From Deltaproteobacteria bacterium (GTDB lineage Bacteria > Desulfobacterota > Syntrophia > Syntrophales > UBA2210): 21,239 nucleotides of DNA. The DNA lies in NCBI GenBank assembly GCA_016935875.1, contig JAFGQD010000048.1, positions 1 to 21,239 of the forward strand, given 5' to 3'. The translations under genes were made by a program, and so were the position numbers. The notes beneath the pieces were generated by a model. That model was not told the DNA's origin. It ran no database searches and saw only the letters and a list, made by a program, of their open reading frames with translations. Below, piece after piece: positions 1 to 6,878 of the stretch; the first letter of the stretch is position 1, and every line of letters starts with the position of its first letter.

Positions 1-41
1 GGGGCTTTCAACGCCCCTGCGGACACGATACTGTTTTTATC

Positions 42-66
42 CTGTAACTCAACCGTGGAGTTATAG
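42..66. other. Inverted repeat upstream of the kinase promoter
   Basis: Nine paired bases (CTGTAACTC with GAGTTATAG, one G-T wobble) surround a 7-base loop, AACCGTG. It ends 41 bases before the promoter -35 box. No T-tract follows on either strand, so it does not look like a terminator. It could be an operator or part of the 3' end of an upstream transcript. Function unknown. Confidence 0.3.
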
Positions 67-107
67 TCGAGACGTCACCACCTCAATCTTCTGTGACCAC
101 TATTTTA

Positions 108-137
108 TTGACATAGGAATTTCCTTCTGCATATACT
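108..137 (+). promoter_or_regulatory. Sigma-70 type promoter of the kinase/regulator operon
   Basis: The -35 box is TTGACA (108-113), a perfect match, and the -10 box is TATACT (132-137), one mismatch, with an 18-base spacer. Transcription would start at about 143-146. That lies on or after the possible GTG start at 144, so it supports translation from ATG 186, which has an AGGA ribosome binding site at 174-177. Assigned by motif only. Confidence 0.65.
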
Positions 138-185
138 TTTCTCGTGGAGAGGCAGCTTCTTGTAAACTATATCAGGAAAGGGCGC

Positions 186-2870
186 ATGGCCGATCATAAA
201 GAAACGAATAATCAGCAGGAGGGTAATTCTTTTGACGCGCCTATAAAAAGTCCTTCCTGGTGGATACAGGTAACCATCCTCAGTGTAACCACCATAGCCA
301 TCGGCATTACAGCCTTCCTCGGCTTTCAAACCTTTCATGTGACGCGACAGACAGCCCTCGATCAGTTCAACGAGCACCAGTTAATCCTTGCCCGATCGGC
401 AGCCGCCGGAATTGAAACCTATTTCAGCGAGGTCAAGGCATCCCTTGTATCGGCAACAAAGGTGTCTTGTATGCAGGATATGAACCCTGGTTGTCTCGAG
501 TACATGCAGACCATGTATCTGGGGTTTATACCGAGGACCTCCATACGTCGCATCGATGAGTATGGCGTTCTCCGATTCATATACCCTTCCGACGATTGGC
601 GGGGGGACATCATCGGCAGAAACTACGATACGGAGCCGTATTTTAACAGGACGAAGGAAACGGGACACGTTACACTGTATGGGATCACGGTCAACGAACA
701 GGGCGAAAAACGCATACGGATGTCGGCCCCGATTTACGTGAAAAGCGACCGGGATGCTCAAAAGAAACGATTTGCGGGGGTGCTCGTTATCTCCTTTGAC
801 CTGCAGTCTGTGGGAGATATTTTCATCTCCCCCATCGTATCGGGAGAAACCGGATACGCCTGGCTGATGGATCAGAAGGGTTATTTTCTCGCCCACTATG
901 AGGCGGATTTCGTGGGTCAGGATGCCTTCAAGGCACGGGAGAAAAGGAACCCGGAACTTTCATATGAGTCTATTAACGAAATCCAGCAGAAGGTCATGAC
1001 CGGCAGTGAAGGCATCGGTTACTATATGTCCGGCTGGCACAGGGGAAAGGCGGGGAAGATCGAGAAACTGATTGCCTATTCTCCGGTCTATATTCTCGAT
1101 CAGATCTGGTCTGTCGCCGTGGTCGCCCCCGTGAGCGAGATCGATCGAATTATTCGAACTGCGGGAATCCAGGCGCTCAATACCTTCGCCTTTATAATCC
1201 TTTTCCTCATAATCGCCGGCATTTTTTCATCCCTCTCCGTTTACCGGTGGTCTGGCATCCTCAAGAGTGAAGTCCAAAAGCGAACCAGAGAACTCAGAGA
1301 AACCACCGATTATCTCAACAACCTTATACGATGTGCCAACGCACCGATCGTTGTTCTGGACCGCGACGGGAAAACAACCATCTTCAATGAGGCATTTGAG
1401 AGGATGAGCGGGCAGACCGAGCAGGAAATGATAGGTCGACCGCTCGACATATTGTTTCCTGATACCAGCCGTTCCGCTTCATTGCGACAACTTACAAATG
1501 CACAAAAAGGAAATGGAGACTTACATGTCCAGGAAATGCAAATCATGCGCAGAGATGGAAAGGTGCGTATCGGGATGTGGAACTCCGCCAACATCTATGC
1601 AGAGCCGGAAAAGATATTGATCGCGACCATTATTCACGGGGAAGATGTCACGGAACGCAAGAAGGTGGAAGAGGCACTCAGACAAAACGAGGAACGTTTC
1701 CGCAAGGTCTTCGAGGGGGGTGCGCTCGGGATGGCAATCCTTGATCTCGAGTATCGGTTTGAGCGGATCAATGCAACATTCAGCAGGATGCTGGGTTACG
1801 ATGAAGCGGAATTGATAGGCAGGACCTTTATCGATGTTACCCATCCTGAGCATCAAGAGCAAGACCTCAGACAAGTGGCGCAATTGTTGCAAGGAAACAT
1901 ACCGTACTATAAGACGCAAAAACGATACGTCAGAAAGGATGGAGAGAGTATATGGGGAAATGTCACAGCGTCTGTCGTCTATGATGAAAGTATACACCCT
2001 CTCTATTTTATCGCAATGATTGAAGATATAACCGATCAAAAACGATCGGAACAAGAAAAAGAACAGCTTGAGCGGCAATTGCTGCACGCTCAGAAGATGG
2101 AGGCGCTCGGGACCCTTGTGGCCGGTGTAGCCCACGAAATCAATAATCCGATTAATAAGATCATGTTCGATATACCCCTCCTGCAGAAGGTATGGCACGA
2201 CGCTCTCCCTGTCCTGGAGAAAGAGGCGCGAACGGAGCCTGAGAAAAAGTATGGGGGACTCACGTACGGTTTTCTCAAAGAAAATCTGTCTCAGCTCCTT
2301 TCTGATATCGATCTGGCTGCAAACCGCGTCGCAAAAACCGTAAACAATCTGAAGCATTTTACCAGACAGTCGAGTATCACTGATAAAGCGCCGATCGAAA
2401 TAAATACGGCGGTTACAACCGCCGTGCGTCTCATAGAGACCACCCTCAAAAAGTCGAGAATTGTCCTGGAACTAGATTTGGCAAAAAAAACTCCGGTGAT
2501 AGAGGGAACCCTTCAGAGTATCGAACAGATCATCATGAATATCGCCATCAATGCAACGCAGGCCATCGACCATGATCACGGCAAAATAACCATATCCACA
2601 GGGCATCAGAAAAAAAACGGAAAGGCGGTGGCGGTCATCTCCATATCGGACAACGGTAAGGGTATTGACCCCGCCATAGCGGACAAGATATTTGATCCCT
2701 TTGTGACGTCACGGCAGGCCGAAGGAGGAACGGGCCTTGGGCTCTCCATTACCTGTAATCTCGTTGAGGCCCATGTAGGAGAGATTACCTTCCTCAGTAA
2801 AGAGGGCGAGGGAACGACATTTACTATTACATTCCCCGCAATAACGAACAAGAAGTCCAAGAATAGATAA
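186..2870 (+). CDS. Membrane sensor histidine kinase (Cache-like, PAS-PAS-HisKA-HATPase)
   Basis: Sensor kinase of 894 residues that should phosphorylate the response regulator one base downstream. One membrane helix lies at about residues 26-47, then an extracytoplasmic Cache-like sensor domain to about 325, then a second helix at about 330-355. Two PAS domains follow (about 380-500 and 505-625), then an NtrB-like HisKA whose H-box AHEINNP places the phospho-acceptor at His650. The HATPase has its N-box near Asn789, DNGKG at 822-826 and a GTGLGLSI box. The sensor part carries a CX7C cysteine pair (VSC...PGC). I chose ATG 186 over GTG 144 because AGGA lies 8 bases upstream and because the promoter would start transcription at about 144. 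The ligand cannot be read from sequence; small organic acids or amino acids are common for Cache domains. Function class is sure, signal unknown. Confidence 0.93.
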   Translation: MADHKETNNQQEGNSFDAPIKSPSWWIQVTILSVTTIAIGITAFLGFQTFHVTRQTALDQFNEHQLILARSAAAGIETYFSEVKASLVSATKVSCMQDMNPGCLEYMQTMYLGFIPRTSIRRIDEYGVLRFIYPSDDWRGDIIGRNYDTEPYFNRTKETGHVTLYGITVNEQGEKRIRMSAPIYVKSDRDAQKKRFAGVLVISFDLQSVGDIFISPIVSGETGYAWLMDQKGYFLAHYEADFVGQDAFKAREKRNPELSYESINEIQQKVMTGSEGIGYYMSGWHRGKAGKIEKLIAYSPVYILDQIWSVAVVAPVSEIDRIIRTAGIQALNTFAFIILFLIIAGIFSSLSVYRWSGILKSEVQKRTRELRETTDYLNNLIRCANAPIVVLDRDGKTTIFNEAFERMSGQTEQEMIGRPLDILFPDTSRSASLRQLTNAQKGNGDLHVQEMQIMRRDGKVRIGMWNSANIYAEPEKILIATIIHGEDVTERKKVEEALRQNEERFRKVFEGGALGMAILDLEYRFERINATFSRMLGYDEAELIGRTFIDVTHPEHQEQDLRQVAQLLQGNIPYYKTQKRYVRKDGESIWGNVTASVVYDESIHPLYFIAMIEDITDQKRSEQEKEQLERQLLHAQKMEALGTLVAGVAHEINNPINKIMFDIPLLQKVWHDALPVLEKEARTEPEKKYGGLTYGFLKENLSQLLSDIDLAANRVAKTVNNLKHFTRQSSITDKAPIEINTAVTTAVRLIETTLKKSRIVLELDLAKKTPVIEGTLQSIEQIIMNIAINATQAIDHDHGKITISTGHQKKNGKAVAVISISDNGKGIDPAIADKIFDPFVTSRQAEGGTGLGLSITCNLVEAHVGEITFLSKEGEGTTFTITFPAITNKKSKNR

Positions 2871-2871
2871 C

Positions 2872-4265
2872 ATGGAATCCATACCCTCCGATAGCACCCC
2901 CGTTCTGGTTGTTGATGATGACATCGGTCTCTTGTTGAGCATAAAAGCCTCGTTGGTCAGCTCAGGCATGTCCGAACCAGCACTCATTTCGGATAGCCGG
3001 CGCGTCATGGAAATAATCAGAAAGAGCAACTTCCATCTGGTACTCCTCGATCTCATCATGCCTGAACCGGGGGGAATGAAACTCCTGCAGCAGATAAAGG
3101 AGGAACTCCCGTCCCTCGAGTGTATTATTATAACGGCAGTCGATGACACATCTTCGGCGGTTCAAGCCATGCAATTCGGGGCCTACGATTATCTTGTTAA
3201 ACCCATCAACGGTGAAAAACTGATAATCACCATCAATCGGGCACTCGAACGGTATAACCTCAAAAACAAGCTTGCCCTCTTTGAGAGAAGCCAGACATTC
3301 TCCGATCTGTGGAAACCCTCTGCATTTGAAGGCATGATCGCTGAAGATGCGGCGATGGCCATGGTATTTCATCAGGTCGAGGTTGTAGCACCCACTGACT
3401 ATAACATCGTGATTACCGGTGAATCAGGCACGGGCAAGGAGATGCTTGCCAGGATTATTCACAACTTAAGCACACGGTCCAAAGGACCCTTTGTCGCCGT
3501 TAACATGGCCTCCTTCAGCAAAACCCTCTTTGAAGATGATTTTTTCGGTCATGCCAAGGGCGCGTTCACCGGGGCCATTTCTGAAAAACAGGGCTTCTTT
3601 GAGGCGGCCAGGGGAGGGACTCTCTTTCTGGATGAAGTAACGGAACTCGACGCATCGCTTCAGGGCAAAATGCTGCGTGCCGTTCAGGAGAGAGAGCTTT
3701 ACCGGCTGGGGAGCACACGGGTACGGGATATCGATGTGAGAATAATCTCCGCCACCAATAGAGATATCAAAGAGGAGATTGATAAGGGTCGATTCAGAGA
3801 AGACCTGTTTTATCGCCTGAATATGTTTCATATCAATATACCGGCACTGAGGGAAAGACGTGGCGATATCGTGCCCCTGGCACTGCATTTTTTAAAAATC
3901 CACGCAGAAAAAACAACAAAGCCATTCATTCACTTGATCCTGACTTCGCGCAATGCCTTGTCGCGCATCCATTCCCGGGAAACGTGCGGGAGTTGGAAAA
4001 CATCATAGCAAAGGCGGTGCTTTTGGAAAGCACACGGTCTCTCACCCGTTCCTCGATACGTGATCTTTTCCCCTTGTCTGATTTCCCTCAAGGAGGAAAA
4101 GATAACGGAATGACCCTCGAAGAAGTGGAGAAAAACCACATACGCAAAGTCCTTAATGCAACCGGCGGAAACCGGACTCAGGCTGCCAGGATGCTGGGAA
4201 TAGGACTGAGAACCCTCCAGAGAAAACTGAAGGAATGGGGTGACACAGAAAATACGCCAGAATGA
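2872..4265 (+). pseudogene. NtrC-type sigma-54 response regulator, interrupted by a -1 frameshift
   Basis: Receiver, AAA+ and Fis-type HTH regulator, partner of the upstream kinase (1-base gap, so translation is probably coupled). The receiver has acidic Asp15/16, phospho-acceptor Asp60 and DYLVKP with the conserved Lys. The AAA+ domain has Walker A GESGTGKE, the sigma-54 contact loop GAFTGA, and Walker B GGTLFLDE. From ATG 2872 the frame runs to a stop at 4008 after 378 residues. The expected continuation, PFPGNVRELENII and a C-terminal HTH (GNRTQAARMLGIGLRTLQRKL), is in another frame that ends at 4265. The switch fits loss of one A in the run 3908-3913: with seven As the junction reads HAEKNNKAIHSLDPD and the protein would be 464 residues, normal for the family. 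The unrepaired product would lack the end of the AAA+ domain and all DNA binding. A sequencing error or programmed slippage is possible. Confidence 0.88.
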
Positions 4266-4468
4266 CGTGGGACATGTCGTTTTGGCATCCACGATTAACT
4301 ACCCGTAATACATCACATATATCTGAAATACTTTCCGTGTAATGCCAATGTGACCCTCTCCCTCCCTTTTCTATCTTTTGCGCTATTCATGGTCTCACAA
4401 AGCCACATATCATTTCAAACCCCCAGAAACAGTGAACTTTCATTGCACGGGCACAGAAGCAATCAAAA

Positions 4469-4483
4469 TGGCACGATTTGTGA
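4469..4483 (+). promoter_or_regulatory. Imperfect sigma-54 (-24/-12) promoter-like element
   Basis: The -24 half, TGGCACG, is a perfect match to the consensus. At the right spacing the -12 half reads GTGAA instead of TTGCA, so the nearly invariant GC is GA. The element points toward the small ORF and hairpin region. The neighbouring regulator belongs to the sigma-54 activator class, which makes it worth noting, but the missing -12 GC argues against an active promoter. Confidence 0.2.
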
Positions 4484-4574
4484 AATACATAAAGTCAAAC
4501 GTTGGCTGTAATAAAAGAGAGGTTGAGGGGTCAACGGAATAAATAACTACTGGTCTGTTGTCGGCAGTAGCAAA

Positions 4575-4612
4575 GGGGGATTGAAAGTTGTCGACAAGTA
4601 ACCGGGGGATTG
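4575..4612. promoter_or_regulatory. Palindrome flanked by direct repeats, operator-like
   Basis: A perfect 10-base palindrome, TTGTCGACAA (4588-4597), lies between two copies of GGGGGATTG (4575-4583 and 4604-4612; 29-base period). It is about 100 bases upstream of the ATG at 4710. This geometry suits a dimeric DNA-binding protein, but no regulator can be named and no clear core promoter is adjacent. Confidence 0.3.
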
Positions 4613-4709
4613 GGAAAGAGTAAAACCTCAAATCATAAGGCGGTTTTCGCATGGCAGGTTTTTGTTCCCAGTCCCCCTCTTCTCAAACACCGGTACGAGG
4701 AAAAGAAGT

Positions 4710-4874
4710 ATGAATGATGATAAGACAACGGAGAAGCCGGGAAGTGAAGTCGCATGCTTCCAACTTGAGAAAGATGCACTTGATATAATCAATATGAGGT
4801 ACCAAACGCAATACCGTTCTTTAATAGAGATAGATCTGGCCGAGATCCTGAACACGCCTCCGAAGCATATATAA
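4710..4874 (+). CDS. Hypothetical small protein (54 residues)
   Basis: I do not recognise this protein. ATG 4710 has a fair ribosome binding site (GAGG at 4697-4700, AAGAAG closer in). The frame stays open upstream to an ATG at 4662, but that start has no binding site. The product is acidic and soluble: a charged N-terminus (MNDDKTTEKPGSE) followed by an amphipathic, probably helical stretch (EKDALDIINMRYQ...LIEIDLAEIL) with one Cys. There is no signal peptide or membrane segment. It sits alone between the two-component genes and the efflux operon, followed by a run of hairpins and a terminator that would end its transcript. Conservation would decide whether it is real; the transcript may instead be non-coding. 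Confidence 0.4.
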   Translation: MNDDKTTEKPGSEVACFQLEKDALDIINMRYQTQYRSLIEIDLAEILNTPPKHI

Positions 4875-4890
4875 AGAGATACTCATTATC

Positions 4891-5072
4891 GCTATCCTCG
4901 TGAGAGGAGCGTTCGATCTTGATCCAGGTTTGCATAGCGGTGGGTGGTTGTAAAACCCTCCTTTCCACTCACCGCCCCCCCTCTAATAATCTGAGAGGTC
5001 TCCCCTTCTCTATCCGTACCTTTCAGTTTACATAGAAAAGGTGGCTGGAATTTATTCCCGCCACCTTTTTTT
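4891..5072 (+). ncRNA. Candidate structured RNA or 3' UTR with C-rich hairpin loop
   Basis: Four hairpins follow one another: TCCTC/GAGGA closed by a GTGA (GNRA-type) tetraloop (4895-4908); an 11-bp stem with one G-U wobble (4937-4947 with 4965-4975) whose 17-base loop contains CCCUCCUUU; CCTCT/AGAGG (4980-4998); and the terminator at 5036-5072. The exposed CCUCC could pair with Shine-Dalgarno sequences, as in C-rich-loop small RNAs. No known RNA family is recognised. The promoter is not identified; the RNA could be the 3' part of the small-ORF transcript. Confidence 0.35.
5036..5072 (+). terminator. Strong rho-independent terminator
   Basis: GGTGGC (5040-5045) pairs with GCCACC (5060-5065), extended inward by GGAA/TTCC around a TTTA loop and outward by AAAA against the T-run. 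Seven Ts follow (5066-5072). It ends transcription coming from the 4.4-5.0 kb region and so insulates the efflux operon from read-through. The short A-run on the other side would make it only weakly bidirectional. Confidence 0.85.
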
Positions 5073-5645
5073 ATAAATCAGTACGTATTTTTTTCACTAT
5101 CCCCGTCCGAAAAAAGTCTTGTCATTGACAAGCGAAGCCTGGTTCCCCTCAACCCGTTACGGTGGCTATCCCTTATATGGTGAGCTCTTACTCTTCCAGT
5201 ATCGGTATCCAGTGCTTTACGATGACGATATCGGTATATTTTATAAGTGATTCCTTTGGTTATTTTTCTTTTATAACACAGACCAAGTGAGTTATCTGAT
5301 TGGTGAGCAGGTACAACGGTCCCCTTCAGACAAGTCGTATTCGACTTTGCCCTTGTGTGTTTCAATAGTCTGCGATTTCTCACTAATACATTGGGTAAAA
5401 ACTTCTATTTGACGGTTCATATGCAACTCTTGATTGTTGCCTTGTTCATTCTTGTTATCCAGCCAGTGCGAACACCGGTACGCTTGTACGAGTTGATTTA
5501 CCCAGTCAGCTTTGGATAGTCACTCAATGTTTGACCCCGGCACTCTAAAATAATAGTTGCCCTCAGACGAAAAATGACATAGACGAATGTGTTAAATTAA
5601 AAATAGCTGAATTCATAATGATCAATTATATATGAGAATCTCCGG
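5073..5645. other. Non-coding stretch upstream of the efflux operon
   Basis: No supported intact gene. It is more AT-rich than its surroundings. The efflux operon promoter should be in the last ~100 bases: CATAAT (5614-5619) could be a -10 box, but no good -35 lies at the right distance. GAGAA at 5634-5638 can serve as the ribosome binding site for ATG 5646. A protein-like but broken minus-strand frame is listed separately. Confidence 0.5.
5292..5519 (-). pseudogene. Possible decayed gene fragment, unrecognised
   Basis: The minus strand has a 75-codon frame between two stops that reads like protein (SKADWVNQLVQAY...HWLDNKNEQGNN, ending EYDLSEGDRCTCSPIR) with Cys and Trp residues. The only ATG (5420) would give 42 residues with a weak binding site. 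Downstream, another minus frame stays open to 5078, so an older, longer gene may have been broken by a frameshift. No family is recognised, and chance openness in AT-rich DNA is quite possible. Confidence 0.2.
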
Positions 5646-6863
5646 ATGAATAAAAAATACGTTATTGTCGTTATCGCGGCAGTTCTAGCCATGATCGGCT
5701 GGCAGATTTACAATAAGGGTTTTTTTTCAACAAAACAACCTGCCCGCCATGTCAGTCTTCCCATCGCTGTCGATGTTGTACCTGTCAGAAAGGCAATGAT
5801 CCGGGATGTCGGAAATTTCACCGGCACGCTTTTGCCCGATTCCAAGTTTATCGTTGCTCCAAAGATTGCAGGAAAATTGAAAAAGGTTTTGATCGACATC
5901 GGTGACGAAGTAAAACGAGGACAGTTAATAGCTGTCCTCGATGGTGATGAGTTTGTCCAACAGGTGGATCAGGCCAGGGCCGAACTGGATGTCGCCCGAG
6001 CAAACGTCGAGGAGAACCGGAGTGTCCTCAATCTGGCCCGGCGTGAATTTGAGCGGGCCAAAGCCCTTCGGGAAAAGAAAATCGTTTCCGAATCCGAACT
6101 GGATGCGGCTGAAGCCCAATATAAAGCCAGCATTGCCAAGCAAAAGGTGGCGGGGGCCCAGGTGGCTCAAAAGGAGGCGGAGTTGAAAACCGCCCAGGTT
6201 CGACTGAACTATACGCGAATCAGAGCATCATGGGAGAACGGCAGTGAATTCCGTATTGTGGGCGAACGTTTCGTCGATGAGGGAACCATGCTGACGGCAA
6301 ATGCCCCCATTGCCACTATTATTGATATCCATTCTCTTAAGGCCGTAATCCATGTTATCGAACGTGATTATCCCCAAATGAAAACGGGGCATACCGCGCG
6401 CATTACTACCGATGCCTATCCCGACAAGACCTTTACCGGGACTATTGCCCGAATAGCGCCCATATTAGAGGAAGCGACACGTCAGGCACGAGTTGAGTTT
6501 GCAATCCCCAATCCCATGAAGCTCCTCAAACCTGGCATGTTTGTCCGGGTCGAAATCGAATTTGCCCGTCACGATAACGCAACTGTTGTTCCCCTGAACG
6601 TCCTGACAAGACACAACGGACAGAGGGGCATTTTTCTCGCCGACAAGGAAACCATGATGGTCAGACTTATACCGGTCACGGTAGGTATTATCAGCGGCGA
6701 AATGGCGGAAATCGTTGATCCCCCTCTTTCCGGGATGGTGGTGAGTGTGGGGCAGCACCTCCTTGAGGACGGATCTGCCATTACATTGTCCACAGCAGAA
6801 GAGGATGCCTTGCCCCCAGAAGGCTCCCCAGGGAACGAGTCAAAAAAAGGAAATCAACCCTGA
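5646..6863 (+). CDS. RND efflux periplasmic adaptor (membrane fusion protein, HlyD/AcrA family)
   Basis: Adaptor of 405 residues that bridges the inner-membrane pump and the outer-membrane channel encoded just downstream. An N-terminal membrane anchor (about residues 4-22) has no lipobox Cys, so it is anchored by a helix and not by lipid. A barrel-sandwich (lipoyl-like) half motif follows (GKLKKVLIDIGDEVKRGQLIAVLD). Then comes an alpha-helical coiled-coil hairpin at about 105-190, rich in Ala, Glu, Arg and Gln, the returning lipoyl half, and beta-barrel and membrane-proximal domains (LKPGMFVRVEIEF). Length is normal for the family. It is first gene of a three-gene operon, 15 bases before the pump gene. 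Substrate cannot be told from sequence. Confidence 0.93.
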   Translation: MNKKYVIVVIAAVLAMIGWQIYNKGFFSTKQPARHVSLPIAVDVVPVRKAMIRDVGNFTGTLLPDSKFIVAPKIAGKLKKVLIDIGDEVKRGQLIAVLDGDEFVQQVDQARAELDVARANVEENRSVLNLARREFERAKALREKKIVSESELDAAEAQYKASIAKQKVAGAQVAQKEAELKTAQVRLNYTRIRASWENGSEFRIVGERFVDEGTMLTANAPIATIIDIHSLKAVIHVIERDYPQMKTGHTARITTDAYPDKTFTGTIARIAPILEEATRQARVEFAIPNPMKLLKPGMFVRVEIEFARHDNATVVPLNVLTRHNGQRGIFLADKETMMVRLIPVTVGIISGEMAEIVDPPLSGMVVSVGQHLLEDGSAITLSTAEEDALPPEGSPGNESKKGNQP

Positions 6864-6878
6864 TCGGGGATATAGTCT

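Larger units (their letters stand above)
4266..4709 (+). other. Non-coding stretch between the regulator and a small ORF, rich in inverted repeats
   Basis: No coding frame is supported here. Visible hairpins are GTTGA/TCAAC (4522-4535), CTACTG/CAGTAG (4547-4570) and AAAACC/GGTTTT (4622-4647). There is also a palindrome between direct repeats (4575-4612) and an imperfect sigma-54-like box (4469-4483). No clear terminator follows the regulator stop at 4265. It may be the 5' leader and control region of the small ORF at 4710. Confidence 0.4.

Noticed and set aside
1..17. GGGGC/GCCCC hairpin at the left edge
   Set aside because: No T-run follows on the plus strand and the other side is outside the window, so a terminator call cannot be supported.
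144..185. GTG at 144 as the kinase start (14 extra residues)
   Set aside because: It has no ribosome binding site and coincides with the predicted transcription start, whereas ATG 186 has AGGA at the right distance.
3908..3914. Classical -1 slippage heptamer A AAA AAC in the regulator
   Set aside because: The heptamer exists but in the wrong phase for the incoming frame (GAA AAA ACA), and I saw no obvious stimulatory stem-loop; simple loss of one A is the better explanation, though single-codon slippage on AAA is not excluded.
5078..5383. 101-codon minus-strand frame with a GTG start
   Set aside because: No ribosome binding site, very Arg/Thr/His-rich composition and no family resemblance; kept only as part of a possible decayed gene.
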